The notes under the pieces: model-generated
What the model saw: only the letters and a program-made list of their open reading frames with translations
Told to the model about the DNA's origin: nothing
Database searches by the model: none
From: Treponema sp.
GTDB lineage: Bacteria > Spirochaetota > Spirochaetia > Treponematales > Breznakiellaceae
Direction: 5' to 3'
Length of the DNA stretch: 7,281 nucleotides
NCBI GenBank assembly: GCA_031266695.1
Contig: JAISAK010000062.1
Location: forward strand, 1 to 7,281
Position numbers and translations under genes: made by a program
Shown: piece by piece, positions 1 to 6,158 of the stretch
Position numbering within the stretch: the stretch's first letter is position 1
How the letters are laid out: the number at the start of each line of letters is the position of its first letter

Positions 1-567
1 AAAGGCGGCAATGTACAACTGCGGCGGGAAATAGCCGTCGCGGCCGCGGAAAATCTGCGCTTCCGGGGGATAAACGCGCTGCTTGTGTCCCACGGTTCCT
101 CCACGGTACCGCCGTACATTGTTGAACGAATAAACGCCCTGGGGGGCGCCATCAAAAACGCGAACGGCATACCTATTGAAGAACTGAAAGCGGTCATTCA
201 CTGCGGTATACGAAAAATAAATGTGGATACCGATATACGCCTGGCGGTAACCCGTAATTTCAGGGAATATTTTACCGGGCGTCCGGAAAAACGCAAAAGC
301 CCTTCGGTGGGAGCGGTATGGGAATTAATGGAAAAAAATTCCGACAAATTCGATCCCCGGATATTCCTTCCGCCTGTTATGGATCTTATGATCGTCGAGA
401 CCGAAATTACGGACCCCGACGTGCTTGATCTTGTCGCGCTGGTAAAGGCCGGCGTCAGGGAAGTTGTGGGCGCCCTGATTGTGTCTTTCGGTTCCCTCGG
501 CCACGCCGATGACGTGGAAACAAAAAGTCTGGAACAGATGGCTCAATTTTACAGCCGGACAAGGTAA
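1..567 (+). CDS. fba: Class II fructose-bisphosphate-type aldolase, 3' part (5' end outside window)
   Basis: Class II (metal-dependent) aldolase, which cleaves a ketose-1,6-bisphosphate into DHAP and an aldehyde in the cytoplasm. The frame is open from base 1, so the start lies upstream and 188 residues are visible. The GTG at 85 is an internal Val just before the active-site loop, not a start. Seen: HGSSTVP (visible residues 31-37, containing a metal-ligand His and DHAP-phosphate loop), a GG at 48-49 followed by a GIPIEEL stretch, then INVDTD with a following Arg (73-80), the DHAP-binding signature of the CbbA/FbaA-like type. DPR at 118-120 matches the position of an Arg (E. coli Arg331) linked to C6-phosphate binding. 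The tail FGSLGHA...SLEQMAQFY matches the usual C-terminus of this type. About 15 to 20 extra residues (near 132-155) seem to lie between DPR and that tail. It is the first visible gene of the operon, 4 nt before the phosphofructokinase. The family call is firm; the exact substrate is not. Confidence 0.9.
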   Translation, partial: KGGNVQLRREIAVAAAENLRFRGINALLVSHGSSTVPPYIVERINALGGAIKNANGIPIEELKAVIHCGIRKINVDTDIRLAVTRNFREYFTGRPEKRKSPSVGAVWELMEKNSDKFDPRIFLPPVMDLMIVETEITDPDVLDLVALVKAGVREVVGALIVSFGSLGHADDVETKSLEQMAQFYSRTR

Positions 568-571
568 CGCC

Positions 572-1762
572 ATGACCGGTAATATGCTTGTCGCGCACGG
601 CGGCGGACCGACCCCTGTTATCAACTGTTCCCTCCGGGGCGCCGTCGAGGAGGCAAAAAAACACGGTGAAATTAACGGCATCTACGGAGCCCGTTTCGGC
701 GCCGTAGGAATTCTGGGCGGAGACCTGCTGGATCTTGGCGGCGTCAGCGAAACGGAAATCGCGAAGCTCTCGGATACTCCCGCTTCGGCCCTGGGCAGCT
801 GCCGGCGAAAACTGAGCGAGGCGGATTATCCCCGGGTGCTGGAATGTTTTGAAAAACACAAGATCCGCTATTTCTTTTACAACGGCGGAAACGATTCCAT
901 GGATACCTGCCATCAGATAAATCAACTGGCGCTTGAGGCGGGCTACGAACTCAGGATCATCGGTATCCCAAAGACCATCGACAATGATCTTGCCGAAACC
1001 GATCACTCCCCCGGCTTCGGCAGCGCCGCCCGTTACGCCGCCATAAGCGCCCTTGAACTTGCCATGGACGCCGCGGCCCTGCCCATCCATGTGGTAGTCA
1101 TGGAGATGATGGGGCGTAACGCCGGCTGGATAACGGCGGCGGCGGCGCTGTTCAGCGGCCTCATGCCCTGCGAACACCTGGTGTACCTGCCGGAACGCCC
1201 CCTGGAAAAGCGGCGTTTTCTGGAAGATGTATCGGCGGCCTGGGACAAAAAACGCGGGGTGCTGGTTACGGTGAGCGAAGGGATCAAAGACCCGGAAGGC
1301 AGGCCCTACGGCGACACCGGCATCAGGGACGGTTTCGGCCACGCGATTCCCGGCGGAACAGCCCAGGTTCTTTCCGACCTCATTATCACGGAATTGAAGC
1401 TGAAGTCCCGTTCGGAAAAGCCGGGCCTTTTGGGAAGGGTGAGTATGGCGCACAGATCGCCGGTTGATCAGGCGGAAGCCTACGAAGCGGGGGCCTTCGC
1501 GGTAAGAAGCGCCGTGGAAGGCAAAAGCGGATTCATGGTAGCCCTTGAAACATCCAGGGCGCCGGAATATTTATCCCGGATGAATCTGGTACCCCTGGAA
1601 AGAGTCGCCAATGTTGAAAAGACCTTTCCCGGCGCCTGGATTAATCCTGAAGGAAACGGCGTCCTGAACGGTTTTGCCGATTATTGTTTTCCGCTTATCG
1701 GGCCGGGGGCGCCTCAATATGCCTGTCTGGAAAGGGAAATTGTATCCCGGAGTTTCTTATGA
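572..1762 (+). CDS. pfp: Pyrophosphate-type 6-phosphofructokinase family protein
   Basis: Phosphofructokinase of 396 residues, phosphorylating C1 of a fructose-6-phosphate-like sugar. The ATG at 572 follows the aldolase stop by 4 nt and has AAGG (561-564) at 7-nt spacing; the longer frame from 479 lies inside the aldolase and is not conserved. Seen: N-terminal nucleotide/PPi loop GGGPTPVIN (10-18); GGNDS (105-109); PKTIDND (133-139) with catalytic Asp137; PGFGSAARY (147-155); MGRNAGW (180-186); SEG (235-237); C-terminal Y371...PLIG. Asp108 and Lys134 occupy the two positions (Gly104 and Gly124 in E. coli PfkA) where these residues favour PPi over ATP, so PPi use and reversibility are inferred. 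Odd: the C-terminal substrate motif, QR-type in canonical enzymes, reads LLGRVSMAHRSP here (286-297), and the E. coli Arg162 position appears to be His173. It may therefore act on a different C6-substituted fructose. Its stop overlaps the next start (ATGA). Confidence 0.9.
   Translation: MTGNMLVAHGGGPTPVINCSLRGAVEEAKKHGEINGIYGARFGAVGILGGDLLDLGGVSETEIAKLSDTPASALGSCRRKLSEADYPRVLECFEKHKIRYFFYNGGNDSMDTCHQINQLALEAGYELRIIGIPKTIDNDLAETDHSPGFGSAARYAAISALELAMDAAALPIHVVVMEMMGRNAGWITAAAALFSGLMPCEHLVYLPERPLEKRRFLEDVSAAWDKKRGVLVTVSEGIKDPEGRPYGDTGIRDGFGHAIPGGTAQVLSDLIITELKLKSRSEKPGLLGRVSMAHRSPVDQAEAYEAGAFAVRSAVEGKSGFMVALETSRAPEYLSRMNLVPLERVANVEKTFPGAWINPEGNGVLNGFADYCFPLIGPGAPQYACLEREIVSRSFL
1749..1752 (+). 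promoter_or_regulatory. Ribosome binding site for the isomerase gene
   Basis: GGAG lies 6 nt before the ATG at 1759, inside the end of the phosphofructokinase gene. It fixes the start of the isomerase, since the frame itself is open from 1684 inside the previous gene. With the ATGA stop/start overlap it suggests coupled translation. Confidence 0.7.
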
Positions 1763-3024
1763 TAACCCTGGATGAATCTCTTTTGGATAAAAATCTGAAA
1801 GCGGGGGCGATAGATGAATTTATTACCGCGCGCCGGGAACTGATTGCCGGAGTCCTTGCGGGGCAATACGGAATGGGCGACGCCCTCGGCTGGTTCAGCG
1901 TCGCGGAAAACGCCGGGGCCGCCGTGCTGGACAATATTTCGGACCTTGCAGCAAAGGTCAGGGAGGAAGCGGGCGTCTTTGTGCTTGCCGGCGTGGGCGG
2001 TTCCAACCGGGCCGCCCAGAGCGTCATCGAGGGCCTGGGGTATAACCTCGCCGAAAAGCCGCGCATCGTCTATATGGGCAATACCCTCTCGGCAAGGGCC
2101 ATGCAGGACGCCCTTGATTCGCTTGAAGGCAAAAGTATTTACGCAAATATTATTGCCAAGAACTTTGCCACCCTGGAACCGGGAATCGCCTTCCGCCTTA
2201 TCCGTACGCAAATGCGGAAAGTTTACGGCGATTCCTTTGCCGGACGGATAACCGTGACCGGAAGTTTCGGCGGCGGCCAGCTTGCCGAAACAGCGGAAGA
2301 GCGGGGATTTAATTTTCTGGAATTTCCCGCCGCGGCCGGCGGCCGGTTCTCGGCGTTTACCGCGGTCGGCCTTTTCCCTATGGCGGTAATGGGTGCCGAT
2401 ATACGGCGCTTTGTCGCGGGCGCGGCGGCCTGCGAAAAGCGCCTCAAGGCCGATCCTTCCGGCGGCATCGCGGCCCGTTATGCCGTTATCCGCTATCTGC
2501 TGCGGAGAAAGGGTTTTACCGTTGAGAATCTGGCGTACTTTGAACCCCGCCTGAGAATGCTCGGGCACTGGTGGCTGCAGCTTCACGGAGAAACCGAAGG
2601 GAAAAACGGCGACGCCGTCCTGCCGGTACTTACCTGTTTCTCGGAAGATCTCCACGCCATTGGTCAGTATATTCAGGAAGGCGGACGTTTTCTTTTTGCA
2701 AGCTTTCTGAATTTTTTTGATAAAACAGGCATGGCTGTTCCGCCTTCCGGCTTTGATGACGGCTTTTCTTTCCTTGACGGACGGTCCTGCGACAGCCTCA
2801 ATCCGGCGGTTTCAAAGGCCGCCGCCGAAGCCTACTATCAAGCCGGGATACCTGTACTGCGTTTTAACGCCGGCGGGATTGATGAAGAAACCCTCGGAGA
2901 ATTTATGTATCTTCAAATGATGTCGGCCTATTTTTCAGCCGCCCTTCTGGGGGTAGAACCCTTTGACCAAAACGGTGTAGAACAATACAAACGGAATTTG
3001 CAGGCGGAACTGCGCGGGGTTTAA
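1759..3024 (+). CDS. pgi: Glucose-6-phosphate isomerase family protein with altered phosphate loop
   Basis: Phosphoglucose isomerase family (two SIS folds), 421 residues, close to the bacterial short type (about 410-450). It interconverts an aldohexose and ketohexose, canonically G6P and F6P. Catalytic residues line up: Arg196 in GGRFS (194-198), Glu278 in GETEGK (277-282), His299 in DLHAIGQYIQEG (297-308) and Lys411 in VEQYK (407-411). The first phosphate Ser is present (GVGGS, Ser82). The second phosphate loop, SKSGTTTEP in Bacillus-type and SKTFTTQET in animal enzymes, reads AKNFATLEP (133-141): Ser becomes Ala and the third position becomes Asn, with Thr138 kept. The usual GEWW before the active site is GHWW (269-272). 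The isomerase fold and chemistry are therefore likely, but the C6 group recognised may differ. I recall an AKNF-type branch in Clostridia, which would make this a clade feature rather than a private mutation. It starts in a 4-nt overlap with the kinase gene. Confidence 0.9.
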   Translation: MITLDESLLDKNLKAGAIDEFITARRELIAGVLAGQYGMGDALGWFSVAENAGAAVLDNISDLAAKVREEAGVFVLAGVGGSNRAAQSVIEGLGYNLAEKPRIVYMGNTLSARAMQDALDSLEGKSIYANIIAKNFATLEPGIAFRLIRTQMRKVYGDSFAGRITVTGSFGGGQLAETAEERGFNFLEFPAAAGGRFSAFTAVGLFPMAVMGADIRRFVAGAAACEKRLKADPSGGIAARYAVIRYLLRRKGFTVENLAYFEPRLRMLGHWWLQLHGETEGKNGDAVLPVLTCFSEDLHAIGQYIQEGGRFLFASFLNFFDKTGMAVPPSGFDDGFSFLDGRSCDSLNPAVSKAAAEAYYQAGIPVLRFNAGGIDEETLGEFMYLQMMSAYFSAALLGVEPFDQNGVEQYKRNLQAELRGV

Positions 3025-3035
3025 GAGGGCCGCAG

Positions 3036-3041
3036 AAGGAG
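3036..3041 (+). promoter_or_regulatory. Ribosome binding site for the triose isomerase gene
   Basis: AAGGAG lies 6 nt before the ATG at 3048. It is the best Shine-Dalgarno sequence in the operon and sits in the only gap of any size (23 nt) between its enzyme genes, so this gene may be translated independently of the one before it. Confidence 0.8.
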
Positions 3042-3047
3042 TTAAAG

Positions 3048-3893
3048 ATGGTGAAAAAACATATTTTTGTTAATCTTAAACGTTTCGACGTCCCGGCCGA
3101 AACAGGCGGCGTAAACCGCCTTGCTTCGCCGGACAAATGGGCGGAAACAATTATTTCGGGCCTGAGCGCCGGCCTTGAAAAATACCGTGACCAGGCGGCC
3201 TTTACTTTCTTTTTTCCCGAAGCGCATATAATCCAGGCCGTGGCCGTAAACGGAGCGCCCCTTTCTGTCGGCTGCCAGGGTCTTCATTGGGACGATGTAA
3301 CCAGGGGCGGCAATTTCGGGGCCTTTACTTCGTTAAGGCCGGCGGCGGCAATGAAGGCCCTGGGCTGCACTTCGGCCCTCATCGGGCACTGCGAAGAAAG
3401 GCGCGCCCTGGAGTTCGTGCTTGCCGGGGGCGGCGCAGAGGGCGAGGCGGCCGCCGGGGCTGTCAACAAAATTCTCGCAAGGGAGATTGCCGCGGCAAAG
3501 GCGCAAAAGCTCAAAGTTCTGTACTGCGTTGGAGAAAAGGCCGAAGAACGGGAACGCTGGCAGGAGGTGCTTTCCGCCCAGATTGACGCGGGGCTTTCCG
3601 TAGCGGGCGACGATTTGGTTATCGGCTACGAGCCGGTCTGGGCGATAGGCCCGGGCAAAACGCCGCCGGATCGCGCCTGCGTTGAAAAGATTGCGCGCTT
3701 TGTAAAAAAAAGGGCAGAAGGGATTCCGCTTGTTTACGGCGGCGGACTTAAAGCCGACAACGCGGCAATGCTTGCCTCCGTTCCGGAAATCGACGGCGGT
3801 TTAATCGCGCTTACGCGCTTTTCCGGAGAAATCGGCTTTTACCCTGCCGAGTATCTGGAAATTGTCCGCCTGTACCTGGAAGGAGTCCGGTAG
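3048..3893 (+). CDS. tpiA: Triosephosphate isomerase family protein, divergent phosphate-binding loops
   Basis: TIM-barrel isomerase, 281 residues against about 250 for ordinary TpiA; canonically interconverts DHAP and GAP in the cytosol. Catalytic residues are present: Asn9 and Lys11 (NLKRF for the usual NWKMN), His114 (GHCEERR for GHSERR, one residue longer) and Glu195 (YEPVWAIGPGKTPP, 194-207, the flexible loop 6). GAFT (91-94) is kept but is followed by SLRP instead of GEVS or GEIS. The phosphate pocket differs: the loop-7 Ser (YGGS) is Gly233 in YGGGLKADN, and the loop-8 Gly-Gly is Ala254-Leu255 in GGLIALTRF (250-258), with Arg257 close by. The clear AAGGAG and ATG set the start. I recall similar NLKRFD-type TIMs in gut Clostridia, so this looks like a specialised branch. 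Function could be ordinary triose-P isomerisation or a three-carbon analogue carrying another anion. Confidence 0.88.
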   Translation: MVKKHIFVNLKRFDVPAETGGVNRLASPDKWAETIISGLSAGLEKYRDQAAFTFFFPEAHIIQAVAVNGAPLSVGCQGLHWDDVTRGGNFGAFTSLRPAAAMKALGCTSALIGHCEERRALEFVLAGGGAEGEAAAGAVNKILAREIAAAKAQKLKVLYCVGEKAEERERWQEVLSAQIDAGLSVAGDDLVIGYEPVWAIGPGKTPPDRACVEKIARFVKKRAEGIPLVYGGGLKADNAAMLASVPEIDGGLIALTRFSGEIGFYPAEYLEIVRLYLEGVR

Positions 3894-3902
3894 GCTATCA
3901 TC

Positions 3903-4697
3903 TTGATCCGGCTTTTAGTATTCTTTGCCATTGCCTTTTCAGCTTCCACCGCAGGCGCCATAAGCGGCATCGGGGGCGGGATAATTATAAAACCCCTGCT
4001 TGATTCAAGCCTGCTCCTTTCCGCCGGGGAAATCAATTTTCTTTCCGGCGCCGCGGTTCTTTCCATGTCTATAGTTTCGCTGCTGCGTCTGAAAAAAAAC
4101 GGCCTCCGGCTGGAAAAAAAACGCGGTTCCGCGCTTGCGGCGGGCGCGGTAGCCGGAGGGCTTTCGGGAAAAGAATTGTTCAACCTCGCGCTGCGTCTTT
4201 TCCCCTCCTCCTCATTGGTGGGGGCCGTCCAGTCGGCGATTCTTCTCTGCCTGACCGCGGGAGTTTTGTTCTATACGCTGAACAAAAAAAATATCACCCC
4301 GGGGAACATCAACAATATCCCCTGCTGTGTTCTTGCCGGCTGCCTGATGGGACTGCTTTCCGCTTTCCTGGGAATTGGCGGAGGCCCCATAAATATCATG
4401 GTAATCTCCTGGGCTTTCTCAATGGACTCCAAGAACTGCGCGCTTCATTCGCTCTACACGATTTTTTTGTCCCAGGCGGCAAGTCTTGTTCTTACTTTAC
4501 TTTCCGGCCGGATACCGGCGGTGTCGCCCCTGGCCCTTGCCGCCCTTGCGGGCGGAGGTATTGCCGGAGGACTGGCCGGATCGGAAATTTCGGGACGGAT
4601 GAGGAACGAGCAGGTGGACAAATTTTTCAGCGCCATCCTTGGTATTGTCATGCTGCTTTCGGTTTACAATTTTGTCCGCTTTATCCGGGCCGCTTAA
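3903..4697 (+). CDS. TauE/SafE family membrane permease (putative anion or sulfonate exporter)
   Basis: Integral inner-membrane protein of 264 residues, the usual size for the family. The internal duplication typical of TauE/SafE is visible: SGIGGGIIIKPLL (21-33) in the first half and LGIGGGPINIMV (156-167) in the second, each in a hydrophobic helix, with further membrane segments near 48-62, 76-90, 106-126, 140-156, 181-200, 207-226 and 241-260. Family members move small anions such as sulfite, sulfoacetate or other sulfonates, usually outward; many have no known substrate. The start is TTG at 3903: no in-frame ATG or GTG lies between it and the TAG of the previous gene, which is in the same frame. 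Only a weak AGG (3892-3894) is at normal distance; a strong GGAAGGAG (3878-3885) is 17 nt away. The 9-nt gap places it in the sugar operon, making export of the pathway's anionic end product a reasonable inference. Confidence 0.85.
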   Translation: MIRLLVFFAIAFSASTAGAISGIGGGIIIKPLLDSSLLLSAGEINFLSGAAVLSMSIVSLLRLKKNGLRLEKKRGSALAAGAVAGGLSGKELFNLALRLFPSSSLVGAVQSAILLCLTAGVLFYTLNKKNITPGNINNIPCCVLAGCLMGLLSAFLGIGGGPINIMVISWAFSMDSKNCALHSLYTIFLSQAASLVLTLLSGRIPAVSPLALAALAGGGIAGGLAGSEISGRMRNEQVDKFFSAILGIVMLLSVYNFVRFIRAA

Positions 4698-4701
4698 ACC
4701 G

Positions 4702-4718
4702 TCCGGGGCTTACCCGGA
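4702..4718 (+). terminator. Weak hairpin after the permease gene, possible operon end
   Basis: TCCGGG (4702-4707) and CCCGGA (4713-4718) form a perfect 6-bp stem with a 5-nt loop, starting 5 nt after the permease stop. No continuous T run follows directly (the sequence is TATTCCCCTT; a T5 run comes only at 4736-4740), so it would be a poor intrinsic terminator. It may be a leaky terminator or an mRNA 3' stabiliser. Confidence 0.3.
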
Positions 4719-4726
4719 TATTCCCC

Positions 4727-4754
4727 TTGAGTGACTTTTTCAGAAACATATATA
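4727..4754 (+). promoter_or_regulatory. Candidate sigma-70-type promoter for the MATE gene
   Basis: TTGAGT (4727-4732) and TATATA (4749-4754) are separated by 16 bp, a plausible -35/-10 pair, in a clearly AT-richer stretch of an otherwise GC-rich window. A second AT-rich block (4768-4784, containing the palindrome AATATATT) follows and could hold an alternative -10 element. If used, the MATE gene would be transcribed apart from the sugar operon. This is from inspection only. Confidence 0.3.
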
Positions 4755-4799
4755 CCTCCCCGGTTCCTTATATTAAAATATATTGGACTTCTTGACAAT

Positions 4800-4809
4800 G
4801 AGGCGGAGG
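4800..4809 (+). promoter_or_regulatory. Ribosome binding site region deciding the MATE start
   Basis: Two purine-rich elements precede the ATG at 4812: GAGG (4800-4803), 8 nt away, and GGAGG (4805-4809), only 2 nt away. The first has normal spacing and the second is strong but very close. Together they favour 4812 over the in-frame GTG at 4731, which has no Shine-Dalgarno sequence. Confidence 0.6.
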
Positions 4810-4811
4810 AA

Positions 4812-6158
4812 ATGACGGACAACCGGGGAAACTGGAGTACCAAAGAGCTTATCCAATTAATCTGGCCCCTCATTGTAGATCAGTTTCTTACCGTCCTGCT
4901 GGGTATAGTCGATACGGTTATGGTTTCCTCCCTGGGGGAAGAAGCGGTAAGCGGGGTATCCATTGTGGACAGTATCAACGTGATACTGATCGCGGTTTTC
5001 ATTTCCCTTACTACCGGCGGAGCGGTGGTTTGCAGTCAGTACCTGGGAAGAAGGGACAGCGAAAACGCTTCCAACGCGGCGAAGCAGCTTCTTTACGTCT
5101 GTATGCTGATTTCGCTCATCATCATGGCCTTTGCCTTTTTCGGACGTTCCCTCCTGCTCCGCGCAATCTACGGCCATATCGAAGAGGGCGTTATGGGAAA
5201 TGCCCTTGTGTATCTTATGTTTTCGGCCTTCAGCTATCCCTTCATCGCTCTTTTCGGCGCCGGCTCAAGTCTCTTTCGCAGCATGGGAAACAGCCGTGTC
5301 GGAATGTGGATTTCTCTCCTGGTAAATATTCTTAACGTCGGGGGAAACTCCTTTTTCATGTTTGTCTGCGGCATGGGCGTAGCCGGGGCGGCCCTTTCCA
5401 CCCTCCTGAGCCGTTTTGCCGCGGCGGCGGTAGTCCTCGGCCTGCTGTGGGCAAAAAAGGAAGCGCCCCTTACCATACGGGGAATATCGCGCTTCCGGAT
5501 TATGCCGCGGATTATCAGAAGCATCTGCGTGGTCGCCATTCCCAACGGCCTCGAAGGAGGCATGTTTCACGTGGGTAAGCTCTTTCTTGCCCGGCTCGTC
5601 TCCGTTTTCGGAACCGTCGCTATTGCGGGAAACGCAATCGCCACCATTATACTTACCCTCGGCAACCTTCCGGGCCTGGCAACAGCCATGGCTCTGCTTA
5701 CCGTCGTGGGCCAGTGTATGGGCGCCGGGGAATATGACAAGGTCCGGCGAAACACAAAAAAACTTATCCTGATAAATTACTGCGTTATGGGAATCTTCAA
5801 CGTCCTCATCATTATCTGCATGCCCGTCTTTTTCCGCGCCTTTTCCCTTGGCAGTGAAACTATCCGCATCGCCCATACCTGCGGCCTCATTTTCTGTACG
5901 GCCGCCATTCTGATCTGGATTCCCGCCTACTGCCTTCCCTATGCCCTGAGAGCCGCCGGGGACGGAAAGTACACCATGATCATCTCCGCCCTTGCCATGT
6001 GGATAGTCCGGGTGGGCGGCGCGTATCTCCTGGCCTACCGTTTCGGAGTCGGCGTTGTCTGCGTCTGGATCTCCATGGTGGGAGAATGGCTTGTCCGGGC
6101 GGCGGGATATATCATCCGCTGGAGAAGCGGAGCCTGGCAGCGGCAGAAAGTTATTTAG
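4812..6158 (+). CDS. MATE family efflux transporter
   Basis: Multidrug and toxic compound extrusion (MATE) antiporter of 448 residues, typical for the family, with about 12 hydrophobic segments in two MatE halves. These proteins use a Na+ or H+ gradient to expel cationic drugs, metabolites or other small molecules across the inner membrane. Seen: [20 protein letters not shown] in helix 1 (17-36) with Asp34; the half-one loop [12 protein letters not shown] (75-86) and its counterpart [13 protein letters not shown] (299-311) in half two, the characteristic repeated loop; [10 protein letters not shown] (153-162) and [12 protein letters not shown] (376-387), again paired between the halves. The N-terminus before residue 10 is short and polar. 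The start at 4812 is preferred over GTG 4731, which would add 27 unlikely residues with no RBS. The gene ends inside the last codons of the opposing kinase gene. The substrate cannot be told from sequence. Confidence 0.93.
   Translation: MTDNRGNWSTKELIQLIWPLIVDQFLTVLLGIVDTVMVSSLGEEAVSGVSIVDSINVILIAVFISLTTGGAVVCSQYLGRRDSENASNAAKQLLYVCMLISLIIMAFAFFGRSLLLRAIYGHIEEGVMGNALVYLMFSAFSYPFIALFGAGSSLFRSMGNSRVGMWISLLVNILNVGGNSFFMFVCGMGVAGAALSTLLSRFAAAAVVLGLLWAKKEAPLTIRGISRFRIMPRIIRSICVVAIPNGLEGGMFHVGKLFLARLVSVFGTVAIAGNAIATIILTLGNLPGLATAMALLTVVGQCMGAGEYDKVRRNTKKLILINYCVMGIFNVLIIICMPVFFRAFSLGSETIRIAHTCGLIFCTAAILIWIPAYCLPYALRAAGDGKYTMIISALAMWIVRVGGAYLLAYRFGVGVVCVWISMVGEWLVRAAGYIIRWRSGAWQRQKVI

Noticed and set aside
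85..87. GTG as start of the aldolase
   Set aside because: The upstream codons are in frame and read through into the conserved strand before HGSS, so the gene is simply cut by the window edge.
455..1453. Long open frame on the - strand opposite the phosphofructokinase
   Set aside because: Its translation shows no family motif, and it lies opposite a gene with clear conserved motifs; GC-rich codon use often leaves such frames open.
1714..2655. Long open frame on the - strand opposite the isomerase
   Set aside because: It has no recognisable domain and is opposite a well-supported gene, so it is taken as a shadow.
4792..4797. Perfect TTGACA -35 box
   Set aside because: A matching -10 element would fall inside the MATE gene and the transcript would lack its start region.
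4731..4811. 27-codon N-terminal extension of the MATE protein from a GTG start
   Set aside because: There is no Shine-Dalgarno before the GTG, the region is AT-rich and promoter-like, and the ATG at 4812 gives a typical MATE N-terminus and length.
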